Source of the DNA: Candidatus Bipolaricaulota bacterium | GTDB taxonomy: Bacteria; Bipolaricaulota; Bipolaricaulia; UBA7950; UBA9294 | Direction of reading: 5' to 3' | Length of the DNA: 11,910 bases | Assembly (NCBI GenBank): GCA_020350845.1 | Contig: CP070725.1 | Span: 545,066 to 556,975, forward strand | In this document: piece after piece, positions 4,838 to 11,889 of the stretch | How the letters are laid out: the number at the start of each line of letters is the position of its first letter | How positions within the stretch are numbered: the first letter of the stretch is position 1 | Translations under genes and position numbers: made by a program | Notes under the pieces: generated by a model | What the model was told of the DNA's origin: nothing | What the model saw: only the letters and a program-made list of their open reading frames with translations | The model's database searches: none

Positions 4838-6157
4838 ATGATGAAAGCCCGTTTCTGCTTGTGTTTCGCGGCGATCTTGGTGGCCGCATCGCTGGCCGCG
4901 GCGGCACGTCCCGTCTATCGCCTGACGTTGTCCGGGACGATCAACCCCATCAGTCGCGACCTCGTCAAGAGGGCCATTCGCGAGGCCGAGGACGGCGATG
5001 CTGCGATCCTTGTGATCGAGCTCAACACCCCCGGCGGACTGGCCGATGCGATGCGTGACATCGTGATCGCCGAATTCGATGCGCAGGTTCCGGTGGTGGT
5101 GTTCGTCTCTCCCGCGGGGGCGCGCGCGGCGTCTGCGGGGGCGCTCATCACGCTCGCGGCCGACATCGCGGCGATGGCCCCGGGCACGAACATCGGCGCG
5201 GCGACGCCGGTGGATCTCCTCGGGGGAGGCGAAGAGGAATCCGCTGCGATCGACAAGGCGGTCAATGACGCCGCCGCCTTTGCGCGGTCGGTCGCCGAGC
5301 AGCGGGGGAGGAACGTGGAGTGGGCGGAGGCTGCCGTCCGCGAGGCGAGCTCACTGTCCGCGTCAGAAGCGCTCGAGTTGGGCGTCATCGACCTTCTTGC
5401 CGACGACTTCGACGACCTCCTCCAGCGCCTGGAGGGCAGATCGGTCGACGGCGGCGAGGCGCTCCGGGTCGTGGGCGCGGACGTACGGACCGTGCGTCCC
5501 TCGCTGCGCGAGCGGCTCCTCGACTACCTCGCGAACCCGAACATCGTCTACATCCTCTTCCTTCTCGGCCTCTACGGACTGATCTACGAGTTCTTCCAGC
5601 CGGGCGTGGGGTTTGGGCTTGCGGCCGGGGGGATCTGCCTTGCGCTCGCGCTCTTCGGGCTACAGGTCCTGCCGATCAACATCGTCGGCGTCGCACTCAT
5701 CCTCTTCGGCGTGGGACTGATGATCCTCGATGCGTTCACGCCGACGAACGGGATCCTCACCTTCGGCGGCGTCATCGCCCTGCTCGCCGGGTCGTTCTCG
5801 CTATTCGACATCCAGGATCCGGCGATCGGCCTGTCGTGGGTGACCGTGGTGGCGATGGTTGGCGCGGTGACGCTCCTTTCGTTGTTTGTCGTCTCCAAGG
5901 GGCTTCTCGCGCAGCGCCGGAGGCCCGCCACCGGCCTCTCCGCACTGGTGGGGCTCCCCGGGCGCGCGATGTCAGAGCTCGCTCCCGAAGGGCAGGTGCG
6001 CGTTCGCGGGGAAACGTGGAGCGCGATCACGCAAGACAACGATGTGCCGCTCGGGGAGAGGATCCGCGTCGTACGCGTCGAGGGGCGCCGACTGGTCGTC
6101 GCACGCGAGCACCCGCCGAGGAGAGGAAGCGGCGGCGAACCGGGGGAGAGAGGATGA
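4838..6157 (+). CDS. NfeD family membrane serine protease (ClpP-class, long form)
   Basis: A 439-residue long-form NfeD protein. Seen: signal peptide or first span (1-23); a ClpP-like protease domain (about 26-195) with ELNTPGGL (61-68), Ser99 in RAASAGALI and Lys140 in AIDKAV. This Ser-Lys pair has the 41-residue spacing of the archaeal 1510-N protease dyad (Ser97/Lys138). Then come about five membrane spans (roughly 234-253, 257-275, 280-300, 306-323, 332-353) and a soluble OB-fold NfeD domain (about 366-424, from LVGLPGRAMSEL to the stretch RVVRVEGRRLVVA). The family is thought to cleave stomatin-type membrane proteins and is usually encoded beside one. Here no stomatin gene follows; a small zinc-ribbon membrane protein overlaps by ATGA instead. 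The start is ATG 4838 or 4841, with a weak ribosome site. Family and dyad secure; target unknown. Confidence 0.9.
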   Translation: MMKARFCLCFAAILVAASLAAAARPVYRLTLSGTINPISRDLVKRAIREAEDGDAAILVIELNTPGGLADAMRDIVIAEFDAQVPVVVFVSPAGARAASAGALITLAADIAAMAPGTNIGAATPVDLLGGGEEESAAIDKAVNDAAAFARSVAEQRGRNVEWAEAAVREASSLSASEALELGVIDLLADDFDDLLQRLEGRSVDGGEALRVVGADVRTVRPSLRERLLDYLANPNIVYILFLLGLYGLIYEFFQPGVGFGLAAGGICLALALFGLQVLPINIVGVALILFGVGLMILDAFTPTNGILTFGGVIALLAGSFSLFDIQDPAIGLSWVTVVAMVGAVTLLSLFVVSKGLLAQRRRPATGLSALVGLPGRAMSELAPEGQVRVRGETWSAITQDNDVPLGERIRVVRVEGRRLVVAREHPPRRGSGGEPGERG

Positions 6158-6531
6158 CCGAGTGGCCTCCCAGGATGCAGACCGTGAGATCTGCGGCGAC
6201 AGCAGCGCTCGCCGCCGCGGGGCTCATCGTTCTTGTGGGGATCCTGATCCTCCTCGTTCACTTCGCGCAGGTAGGGCTCACGGTGAACGTACGCGGCGAC
6301 GTGTCCCTCGGCGGGGAGCCGACAGGGGTGACCGGGGAGGTTCGCCTGGTGATGGAGGACGCAGTCACCATGGTCACCACCGGCCCCGACGCCGGTCCCG
6401 TGCCGGTGGCGCTGTCTCCCACGGACTGCCCACAGTGTGGCGGGCCGCTGCTTCCCATCCGCTGGCAGCCGCTCTCCGGGGAAATCGAGTGGCAGTGCGC
6501 GGAGTGCGATCTGACGGTCGGCGCGCCCTGA
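6154..6531 (+). CDS. single-span membrane protein with C-terminal zinc ribbon
   Basis: A 125-residue protein I cannot assign to a named family. Seen: a short N-terminus, one strong membrane span (about 14-38, alanine/leucine/isoleucine-rich), a middle region of beta-like VNVRGDVSLGGEPTGVTGEV and VRLVMEDAVTMVTTG (44-77), then CPQC (Cys92, Cys95) and CAEC (Cys115, Cys118), the two knuckles of a zinc ribbon. The start codon overlaps the NfeD stop as ATGA, with GGGGAG upstream, so the two are made together. Topology is undecided: basic residues precede the span (Arg7, Arg12), which by the positive-inside rule puts the ribbon outside the cytoplasm. That would be unusual for a zinc ribbon. Being coupled to NfeD suggests a partner, adaptor or substrate of the protease, as inference. 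Gene reality is high. Confidence 0.82.
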   Translation: MTEWPPRMQTVRSAATAALAAAGLIVLVGILILLVHFAQVGLTVNVRGDVSLGGEPTGVTGEVRLVMEDAVTMVTTGPDAGPVPVALSPTDCPQCGGPLLPIRWQPLSGEIEWQCAECDLTVGAP

Positions 6532-6542
6532 TCCCGGCGCGC
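6521..6542 (+). terminator. stem-loop spanning the stop codon of the zinc-ribbon gene
   Basis: GCGCGCC (6521-6527) and GGCGCGC (6536-6542) pair perfectly around an 8-base loop holding the TGA stop. The all-GC 7-bp stem at the operon end suits termination, though no T-run follows. It may also protect the 3' end of the mRNA. Confidence 0.45.
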
Positions 6543-6543
6543 A

Positions 6544-6683
6544 GGGGTAGCCTGCAGGGGGTAGGAAATGCAACCGAGAGTCCGCCATCTGGTGGTGGGC
6601 AGCAGGTTGCAGGGAGTGGGAGGAAGGCGGGCGGCCCTCTTGGTTCTTCCTACAGACTACATCCTACGACCTGTGTCCTGCCC
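6544..6683. repeat. heptamer-like degenerate repeats arranged as an imperfect long hairpin
   Basis: The left half is G/A-rich, the right half C/T-rich. GGGGTAG occurs at 6544-6550 and 6558-6564, two 7-bp periods apart. On the right, three 7-mers follow each other: TCCTACA, GACTACA, TCCTACG (6648-6668). Arms 6597-6627 and 6645-6683 are imperfect inverted copies: GGGCAG with CTGCCC, CAGGT with ACCTG, AGGAAG with CTTCCT, in the right order. No open reading frame here looks real. It resembles decayed heptanucleotide repeat DNA; its role is unknown. Confidence 0.5.
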
Positions 6684-6693
6684 TCCCTCCATT

Positions 6694-6716
6694 AGCGCGC
6701 GTTCGCGGTGCGCGCT
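6694..6716. other. 7-bp GC stem-loop
   Basis: AGCGCGC (6694-6700) and GCGCGCT (6710-6716) pair perfectly around a 9-base loop. It separates the heptamer repeats from the multi-helix element. It could act as a terminator for either convergent operon, but there is no T-run. Confidence 0.35.
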
Positions 6717-6742
6717 TCGCCGTCTGAGGAGCGAGATCCACC

Positions 6743-6853
6743 CGCCGCAATGCGCGAGATCAACGGGGGCGTCTCGTGAAGCCCGCGTAGCCCAAGCGAT
6801 GTGTCGCCTTCCCGTAGACCGAAGGGCATGAGCTGACAGCGCGGGCTGCGGCG
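6743..6853 (+). ncRNA. candidate structured RNA: three-way junction of GC-rich helices
   Basis: Three helices nest without conflict. P1: CGCCGCA (6743-6749) with TGCGGCG (6847-6853). P2: CGCGAGA (6753-6759) with TCTCGTG (6772-6778), including one G-U pair. P3: GCCCGCG (6781-6787) with CGCGGGC (6840-6846), stacked directly on P1. Inside P3 are GCGA-TGTG-TCGC (6796-6807) and CTTC/GAAG (6808-6811 with 6821-6824), or alternatively GCCC/GGGC (6790-6793 with 6824-6827). The G-U pair would be a C/A mismatch on the other strand, a slight argument for plus. I do not recognise a known class: not tRNA, tmRNA, SRP RNA, RNase P or a riboswitch I can name. On minus it would be the 3' tail of the phospholipase D mRNA. 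Confidence 0.35.
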
Positions 6854-6890
6854 CGCGAAACGTGAACTGCCAACCGCGTACGGACGCCTC

Positions 6891-7961
6891 TTACGGGAGG
6901 GGGCGCGCGTCGTCCCAGATCGCTTCGAAGAACGCTTCGAACGGTTCCGCTACCGCTGGTGAGTGCAAGACGGCAAGGCTCGCTTCGACGTTGCGCTCAA
7001 GCGCGTAGTAGTTCCAGTTCGTCGACCCGAGAATGACGGTTTCCCCATCGATGAGGACGAGTTTCGCGTGGGTTGTCACCTCGGGGGCATCGAGGCGGAC
7101 GGCGACGCCCTGGAAGTGGAGCCGGATCGCCGCCTCCAGATTCGCGCGGAGGGAGTCGGGGTAGGGCGCGCAGTCGTCGAGGACGACCCGGACGTCGAGT
7201 CCTCTCGCGGCGGCGTGGATGACGGCGTCGACAAGCCCGTTGCACAGGCTCGTAGGGAAGGTCGGATAGAACGACATCCGGTACATCACGATGTGCACCG
7301 AGCGCTGTGCCGCCTGCAGGCTGTCGAGGACGAACTCCGCGTAGAGGGACGTGTCCGGCGCATCGGGCAACGGGACGATGACTGCCCCCTCCGTGTCGTC
7401 GGGGACCGGCGGTAGGCGGATCCCCCCGGCGGGGAGATCCCCGTTCCACAGCCGCTCGAAGAACGCGACGAACGGCGCCGCGACTGCGGGATCCTCGATG
7501 AGGAGACCGGCCTGACGATGCTCCGTGAGAGCGTAGCGGTTCCAGTTGGCGGAGCCGACGACGACGATGCGTCGGTCGACAATCGCCAGCTTGGCGTGCG
7601 TCGTGACCTCGGGATCATCGAAGCGAGCGTCGATTCCGTTGGCGCGAAGGGCCTCGACGACGGCCGTGTTCCCGGACGTGATCGACGGCGCCCACTCGCT
7701 GGCGTCGATCAGCAGCCGTACCTTGACCCCACGGTCGCCGGCGGCGATGAGGGCGTCCCACAAGGAGACCGACTCCAGCCGCCCGCTCGCAAGGAGGAGG
7801 TCGATGCTCGACGCCGCGTGCTCGATCAGGCGTTCGACCTCGTCGGAGTAGGACCGCGTCGGCGGCAGAACGATGAGCGGGCAAAGCTCAGTTCCCGCCG
7901 TTCCGGCCGCCAGCAGGGCCCAGGCGAGAAGCGCAAAGCAAAGAGCCCATCGTCGTTGCAC
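6891..7961 (-). CDS. secreted phospholipase D-family protein with two HKD motifs
   Basis: A 356-residue exported protein of the phospholipase D superfamily. Seen: a signal peptide (basic MQRRW, then hydrophobic ALCFALLAWALLAA, small residues GTAGT to about 24); first HKD His122, Lys124, Asp129 followed by GSANWN (136-141); second HKD His298, Lys300, Asp305 followed by GSTNWN (312-317). Two repeats in one chain form a single active site with a phosphohistidine intermediate. Members include phospholipases, cardiolipin synthases and Nuc-like nucleases. The DPEVTTHAKL context in both halves and the small size are close to Nuc-like or uncharacterised secreted members; the substrate is open. Start choice: GTG at 7961 with GGGAG just upstream, which puts the basic signal start first. 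An in-frame TTG at 8006 would add 15 residues and overlaps the promoter and the lon-like start, so I reject it. It diverges from the Lon-like gene. Confidence 0.88.
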   Translation of the reverse strand: MQRRWALCFALLAWALLAAGTAGTELCPLIVLPPTRSYSDEVERLIEHAASSIDLLLASGRLESVSLWDALIAAGDRGVKVRLLIDASEWAPSITSGNTAVVEALRANGIDARFDDPEVTTHAKLAIVDRRIVVVGSANWNRYALTEHRQAGLLIEDPAVAAPFVAFFERLWNGDLPAGGIRLPPVPDDTEGAVIVPLPDAPDTSLYAEFVLDSLQAAQRSVHIVMYRMSFYPTFPTSLCNGLVDAVIHAAARGLDVRVVLDDCAPYPDSLRANLEAAIRLHFQGVAVRLDAPEVTTHAKLVLIDGETVILGSTNWNYYALERNVEASLAVLHSPAVAEPFEAFFEAIWDDARPLP

Positions 7962-7985
7962 CGTCTCCCACCGCCGGGCTACAAT
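7956..7985 (+). promoter_or_regulatory. promoter of the Lon-like protease gene
   Basis: TTGCAC (7956-7961), an 18-bp spacer, TACAAT (7980-7985), five of six to consensus. Transcription would start near 7992, with GGAGG at 7996-8000 and the ATG at 8006. The -10 box overlaps that of the opposite promoter by two bases, inside a 12-bp near-palindrome (7979-7990). Confidence 0.5.
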
Positions 7986-8013
7986 CGTAGCAAAGGGAGG
8001 GTCCAATGGTCAA
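7984..8013 (-). promoter_or_regulatory. promoter of the phospholipase D-family gene
   Basis: TTGACC (8008-8013), an 18-bp spacer, TACGAT (7984-7989). The RNA would start near 7977, 16 bases before the GTG at 7961. The -35 box lies inside the first codons of the Lon-like gene, so the two promoters cannot both be occupied at once. Confidence 0.5.
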
Positions 8014-10477
8014 CGAATTGCATGTACCGCAGCTGCGCCGCGTCTGCGATGCGGCTGCGTTCGACTTCGCGACGACCGCAGACATCGAGCCCCTGGATCG
8101 AATCATCGGCCAGGAGCGCGCGATTGAGGCCCTCAAATTGGGGCTGGGCATCAAGGACGCGAAGAACCGCTACAACATCTACGTGGCCGGGGGGCCGGGC
8201 ACGGGGAAGATGTCGGCGGTCGAGAGCTTCCTCAGTCGCGTCAGTCGGGACGAAGAGGTGCCCCCCGACCTGTGCTACGTCCACAACTTCGAGAGTCCTC
8301 ACACGCCGCGCTATCTCGAGCTCCCGGCGGGCAAGGGGTGCAGTCTGCGCGACGACATGACGGCGCTGATCACGAGACTCAAGCGCGAGATCCCGAAGGT
8401 CTTCGAATCCGATGAGTTCAAGGCGCGCAGTAAGAAGATCGGGGAGCGATACACCGAGCGGAGGTCCAAGCTTCTCGAGGAGATGGAGAAGCAATCCCGC
8501 GATCTCGGCTTCGCCATCCAGCGGACGCCGATCGGGATCAACACGCTCCCCCTCCGCGAGGGCGGGGAACCGCTCAGCCAAGAGGAGTACGAGGCGCTCT
8601 CCGAGGAGGAACGGGGAGCGATCCGTGAGAAGCAGGGAGAGGTTCAGACCCTCGTGCAGGAACGCCTGCAGGAGATCGCACGCATCGATGAGGAGCGCGA
8701 GGAGGAGGTCAAGAAGCTCGCCAAAGAGGCCGTGCTGTTCATGATCGAGCCGCACTTCCGCCAGCTCTCCGAGCGCTACGGCGAGATCGACAAGGCGGTC
8801 GCCTTCCTCACGGACGTGCGCAAGGACATCGCCGACAATCTGCAGCAGTTCGAGCAGACGGGGAATCAGACCGCGAAGCGCTCGCCGTTCCCCTTCCCCG
8901 TGCCTCAGGACGACCCGTTCAAGCGCTACGCGGTCAACGTTCTTGTCGACAACTGTGCGACCGAGGGCGCGCCGGTGATCGTCGAGCAGAATGCGACGTA
9001 CACCAATCTGTTCGGGACGATCGAGCGCAGGATGCAGATGGGAATGGCGATCACCGACTACTCGATGATCAAGCCCGGCTCCCTGCATCGCGCCAACGGC
9101 GGGTATCTCGTGCTCAATGCGAACAACCTCTTCCGCGTCGGGCTCAGCTGGGAGGCGCTGAAGATCGCGATCAAACGTCGCGAGATCCGCATCGAGGACC
9201 CGCTGCAGATGCTCGGCTACTCGACGACGGAAGGACTCAAGCCGGAGCCGATTCCGTTCCGCATGAAGGTGATCATCATCGGCAGCCCGCAGATCTACGA
9301 GCTGCTTCACTTCTACGACGAGGACTTTCCCAAGCTGTTCTCCGTGAAGAGCGACTTCGGTGTCGAGATGGAGCGCAGCGAGGAGAACGAGCGCGCTCTT
9401 GCGCAGTTCGTGCGCGCCCGGTGCGACGAGGACGAAGCACTGCTTCCGTTCGCCCCCTCGGGCATCGCGGGGATCGTCGAGTTCGCGTCGGAGATCGCCG
9501 GCGATCAGCAGAAGCTGACCTGCCGCTTCGGCAACCTGACTTCGATCATCAAGGAAGCGTCTTACTGGGCGACCGCTGGCGGGGACGAGGTCGTCTCCGG
9601 CGATCACGTCCGCGCCGCGATCGAACAGCGCGACAACCGCCGCAACCGCATCGAAGAGAAGATTCGCGAGATGATCGCCCGCGGGCAGATCCTCGTCGAC
9701 ACCGAGGGCGAGGCCGTCGGGCAGGTCAACGGGCTTGCCGTCCTGCAGCTCGGCGACTACGCCTTCGGCAAGCCGTCCCGGATCACGGCATCGGCTCACG
9801 CCGGCAAGGGGGGGATCGTCGACATCGAGCGCGAGGCCGAGCTCGGCGGGCATACCCACACCAAGGGGATCATGATCCTCAAGGGCTTCCTCGGGGAGCG
9901 GTTCGCGGCGGAGAAGCCGCTCAGCCTGGCGGCGAGCCTGACGTTCGAGCAGAGCTACTCCATGGTCGACGGCGACAGCGCGTCGAGCACCGAGCTCTAC
10001 GCACTCCTCTCGAGCCTCTCCGGGGTCCCCGTCCGTCAGGGGATCGCCGTCACCGGCTCCGTCAACCAGAAGGGCGAGATCCAACCGATCGGGGGCGTCA
10101 ACGAGAAGATCGAGGGCTTCTTCCGCGTCTGCAAGGAGCTCGGCCTGAGCGGCGACCAGGGGGTGATGATCCCCGCCAAGAACGTCGACAACCTGATGCT
10201 CGCGAGCGATGTCGTGGAGGCGGTCGACGCCGGCCGGTTCCACGTCTATGCGGTGCACACCGTGGAGGAAGGGATCGAAACACTCACCGGGCTTCCCGCC
10301 GGCGAGCCCGACGAAGACGGCGTCTACGACCCGGAAACGGTCTTCGGCCGGGTGGTGGCGCGGCTGGAAGCGATCCGCGAGGCGCTGAAGGAGGAGAAGG
10401 AGGACGAGGAGCGGGAGGGCTCGACGTCCGACGGCGAGGCGGGAGCCTCGCCCCAGGACGAGTCTCCCGACGCGTAG
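8006..10477 (+). CDS. LonB-like ATP-dependent serine protease (AAA + Lon C-terminal domain)
   Basis: An 823-residue bacterial Lon-related protease (COG1067-type), lacking the N-terminal substrate domain of classical Lon. Seen: Walker A GGPGTGKMS (62-70); a long charged coiled-coil insertion (about 135-290); HRANGGYLVLNANNL (361-375) at the position expected for Walker B, with no acidic pair visible; the AAA lid (about 455-560); and the Lon protease domain (about 565-765) with Ser658 in VDGDSAS and Lys701 in GGVNEKIEG. Their spacing of 43 equals that of E. coli Lon (Ser679/Lys722). The last 35 residues are acidic and probably flexible. It should unfold and degrade damaged or regulatory cytoplasmic proteins. 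ATG 8006 follows GGAGG by 5 bases. It is monocistronic by layout: divergent from the phospholipase D gene and convergent with murF. Confidence 0.93.
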   Translation: MVNELHVPQLRRVCDAAAFDFATTADIEPLDRIIGQERAIEALKLGLGIKDAKNRYNIYVAGGPGTGKMSAVESFLSRVSRDEEVPPDLCYVHNFESPHTPRYLELPAGKGCSLRDDMTALITRLKREIPKVFESDEFKARSKKIGERYTERRSKLLEEMEKQSRDLGFAIQRTPIGINTLPLREGGEPLSQEEYEALSEEERGAIREKQGEVQTLVQERLQEIARIDEEREEEVKKLAKEAVLFMIEPHFRQLSERYGEIDKAVAFLTDVRKDIADNLQQFEQTGNQTAKRSPFPFPVPQDDPFKRYAVNVLVDNCATEGAPVIVEQNATYTNLFGTIERRMQMGMAITDYSMIKPGSLHRANGGYLVLNANNLFRVGLSWEALKIAIKRREIRIEDPLQMLGYSTTEGLKPEPIPFRMKVIIIGSPQIYELLHFYDEDFPKLFSVKSDFGVEMERSEENERALAQFVRARCDEDEALLPFAPSGIAGIVEFASEIAGDQQKLTCRFGNLTSIIKEASYWATAGGDEVVSGDHVRAAIEQRDNRRNRIEEKIREMIARGQILVDTEGEAVGQVNGLAVLQLGDYAFGKPSRITASAHAGKGGIVDIEREAELGGHTHTKGIMILKGFLGERFAAEKPLSLAASLTFEQSYSMVDGDSASSTELYALLSSLSGVPVRQGIAVTGSVNQKGEIQPIGGVNEKIEGFFRVCKELGLSGDQGVMIPAKNVDNLMLASDVVEAVDAGRFHVYAVHTVEEGIETLTGLPAGEPDEDGVYDPETVFGRVVARLEAIREALKEEKEDEEREGSTSDGEAGASPQDESPDA

Positions 10478-10493
10478 TCGCCTCCTGTCCGGT

Positions 10494-10510
10494 CGCGGGG
10501 CGATCCCGCG
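10494..10510. terminator. stem-loop between convergent lon-like and murF genes
   Basis: CGCGGG (10494-10499) and CCCGCG (10505-10510) close a five-base loop in the 36-bp gap between the two stop codons, a position where one hairpin can serve both directions. There is no T-run on either side. Confidence 0.45.
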
Positions 10511-10513
10511 GAT

Positions 10514-11887
10514 CTACGACGTCAGTCGCTCGACGAGCCGTTCCAGTCCGAGGGCGCGCGATCCCTTCACCAGCAGAACCGTGCCGCCGGTCGCCTCGAG
10601 TCGCCGGCGGACAGCGTCTGCCATCTCCCGCGGATCGTCGCTGTCGATGAACGTGAGACGCGATCGGACCTCGTCGGACGCCCAGCCGGCGGCAGCGCGG
10701 GGCGCGTCGCCGACGAGGAAGATCGGATCGAACCCGGCGTGAAGCGCGCGTTCGAGCACGACGCGATGCCAGCGCGCCGACTCCTCCCCAAGCCCGAGCA
10801 TCTTGCCGAAGACGAGCGCGCGCCCGGGGATCGATGTCGCGAGCGACGCGTGGGCCTCGATGGCGGCCAGCGATGACTCCGGATTGGCGTTGTAGCTGTC
10901 GTCGAGGATGCCGCCGAACGGGGCGTCGAGCAGTTCGAGGCGATGCGGCTGCGGGCGGCAACGCGCGGCGCGTTCCCGGAGGGCATCGGGTGGAACGCCG
11001 AGTTCGAGGGCGACGGTCACTGCGGCGAGAATGCTCGTCACATGGTGTGTCCCCACCAGTCCGAACGCCAGCTCGAGCGGCGGGTCACGGAGATCGACGT
11101 GGAGCGGTGGGGTCGGCTCCCTCGCCACCCCGAGAACATCCCCCTCGCGGCTGCCGAAACGCGTCAGCGCCCCGCCCCACCGTGCCGCGCGGTCGGCAAG
11201 CCGGGAATCGTCGGCGTTGATCACCGCATGGGGCGTCCGCTCCGGAGCGGACACGATCTGCCACTTCTCCTCGGTGATCGCCTCGAGCGACCCGAAGCCG
11301 TCGAGGTGGCCGTGTCCGATGCGCGTGATCACCGCGAGATCCGGGGCGACGAGACGGGCGAGGGGGGCGATCTCCCCCGGTCTCTCGGTGCCGAGCTCGA
11401 ACAGGCCGACGTCATCGCCCTCCTCCATCTCGAGCACCGCAAGGGGAACGCCGATCTCGGTGTTGTAGTTCTCGGGAGACGAATAGACCGCGTGGGTTCC
11501 GCGCAGCAGCTCCGCAGCGACAGCGCGCGTGCCCGTCTTCCCGCACGTCCCGGTGACGGCAACGAAGGTCCCGGTCAGGCACGCGCGCCATGCCGCCGCG
11601 AGAAGATACAGCGCACGCAGGGGCCGTTCGACGACGACGAGATTGGTCGCGGTCTGCGGAAGCCCCTCCGTATGACGAACGAGCGCCGCCCGGGCCCCGC
11701 GCGCGTAGGCCTCCTCGAGGTGAAGGTGACCGTCGGTGCGTGATCCCGGGAGGGCGACGAACAGGTCTCCGGGCCTGACGCGACGCGAGTCGTGTACGGC
11801 GCGGCGCAACACGAGGTTCGCCCCGTCGGAAGACGGCCGTCTGAGCCTGCCTTCCGCGATCTCGACCGTGTCCCCGAGCGTGAACAT
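10514..11887 (-). CDS. murF: UDP-N-acetylmuramoyl-tripeptide--D-alanyl-D-alanine ligase
   Basis: A 457-residue Mur ligase, the cytoplasmic enzyme that adds D-Ala-D-Ala to the UDP-MurNAc tripeptide. Seen: the MurF-type N-terminal domain with HDSRRVRPGDLFVALPG (32-48) and DGH; ATP loop TGTCGKTGT (112-120); ENYNTEIGVPLAVL (139-152); FELGTERPGEI (163-173); GHLDGFGSLEAITEEK (193-208); DDSYNANPESS (329-339); FGKMLGLGEES (360-370); and LVKGSRALGLERLVE (439-453). Length and order match MurF. Several blocks differ from the common form: the loop is usually TGSxGKTTT, and the usual ELGANHPGEI reads ELGTERPGEI, so the sequence is divergent but with the key lysine (117) kept. ATG 11887 is preceded only by AGTAGGG with poor spacing. 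Translation may be coupled to a gene ending at 11890. MurE is the usual upstream neighbour. Confidence 0.92.
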   Translation of the reverse strand: MFTLGDTVEIAEGRLRRPSSDGANLVLRRAVHDSRRVRPGDLFVALPGSRTDGHLHLEEAYARGARAALVRHTEGLPQTATNLVVVERPLRALYLLAAAWRACLTGTFVAVTGTCGKTGTRAVAAELLRGTHAVYSSPENYNTEIGVPLAVLEMEEGDDVGLFELGTERPGEIAPLARLVAPDLAVITRIGHGHLDGFGSLEAITEEKWQIVSAPERTPHAVINADDSRLADRAARWGGALTRFGSREGDVLGVAREPTPPLHVDLRDPPLELAFGLVGTHHVTSILAAVTVALELGVPPDALRERAARCRPQPHRLELLDAPFGGILDDSYNANPESSLAAIEAHASLATSIPGRALVFGKMLGLGEESARWHRVVLERALHAGFDPIFLVGDAPRAAAGWASDEVRSRLTFIDSDDPREMADAVRRRLEATGGTVLLVKGSRALGLERLVERLTS

Positions 11888-11889
11888 CC

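Noticed and set aside
7962..8006. Longer phospholipase D reading from TTG at 8006
   Set aside because: It would place 15 residues before an otherwise typical signal peptide and would cover the -10 box. GTG at 7961 with GGGAG upstream fits better.
7979..10258. A 759-residue open frame on the minus strand opposite the Lon-like gene
   Set aside because: It is antisense to a protein with clear Walker A and Ser/Lys motifs. Its leucine-, aspartate- and arginine-rich text is what a GC-rich complement gives, and no ribosome site or motif supports it.
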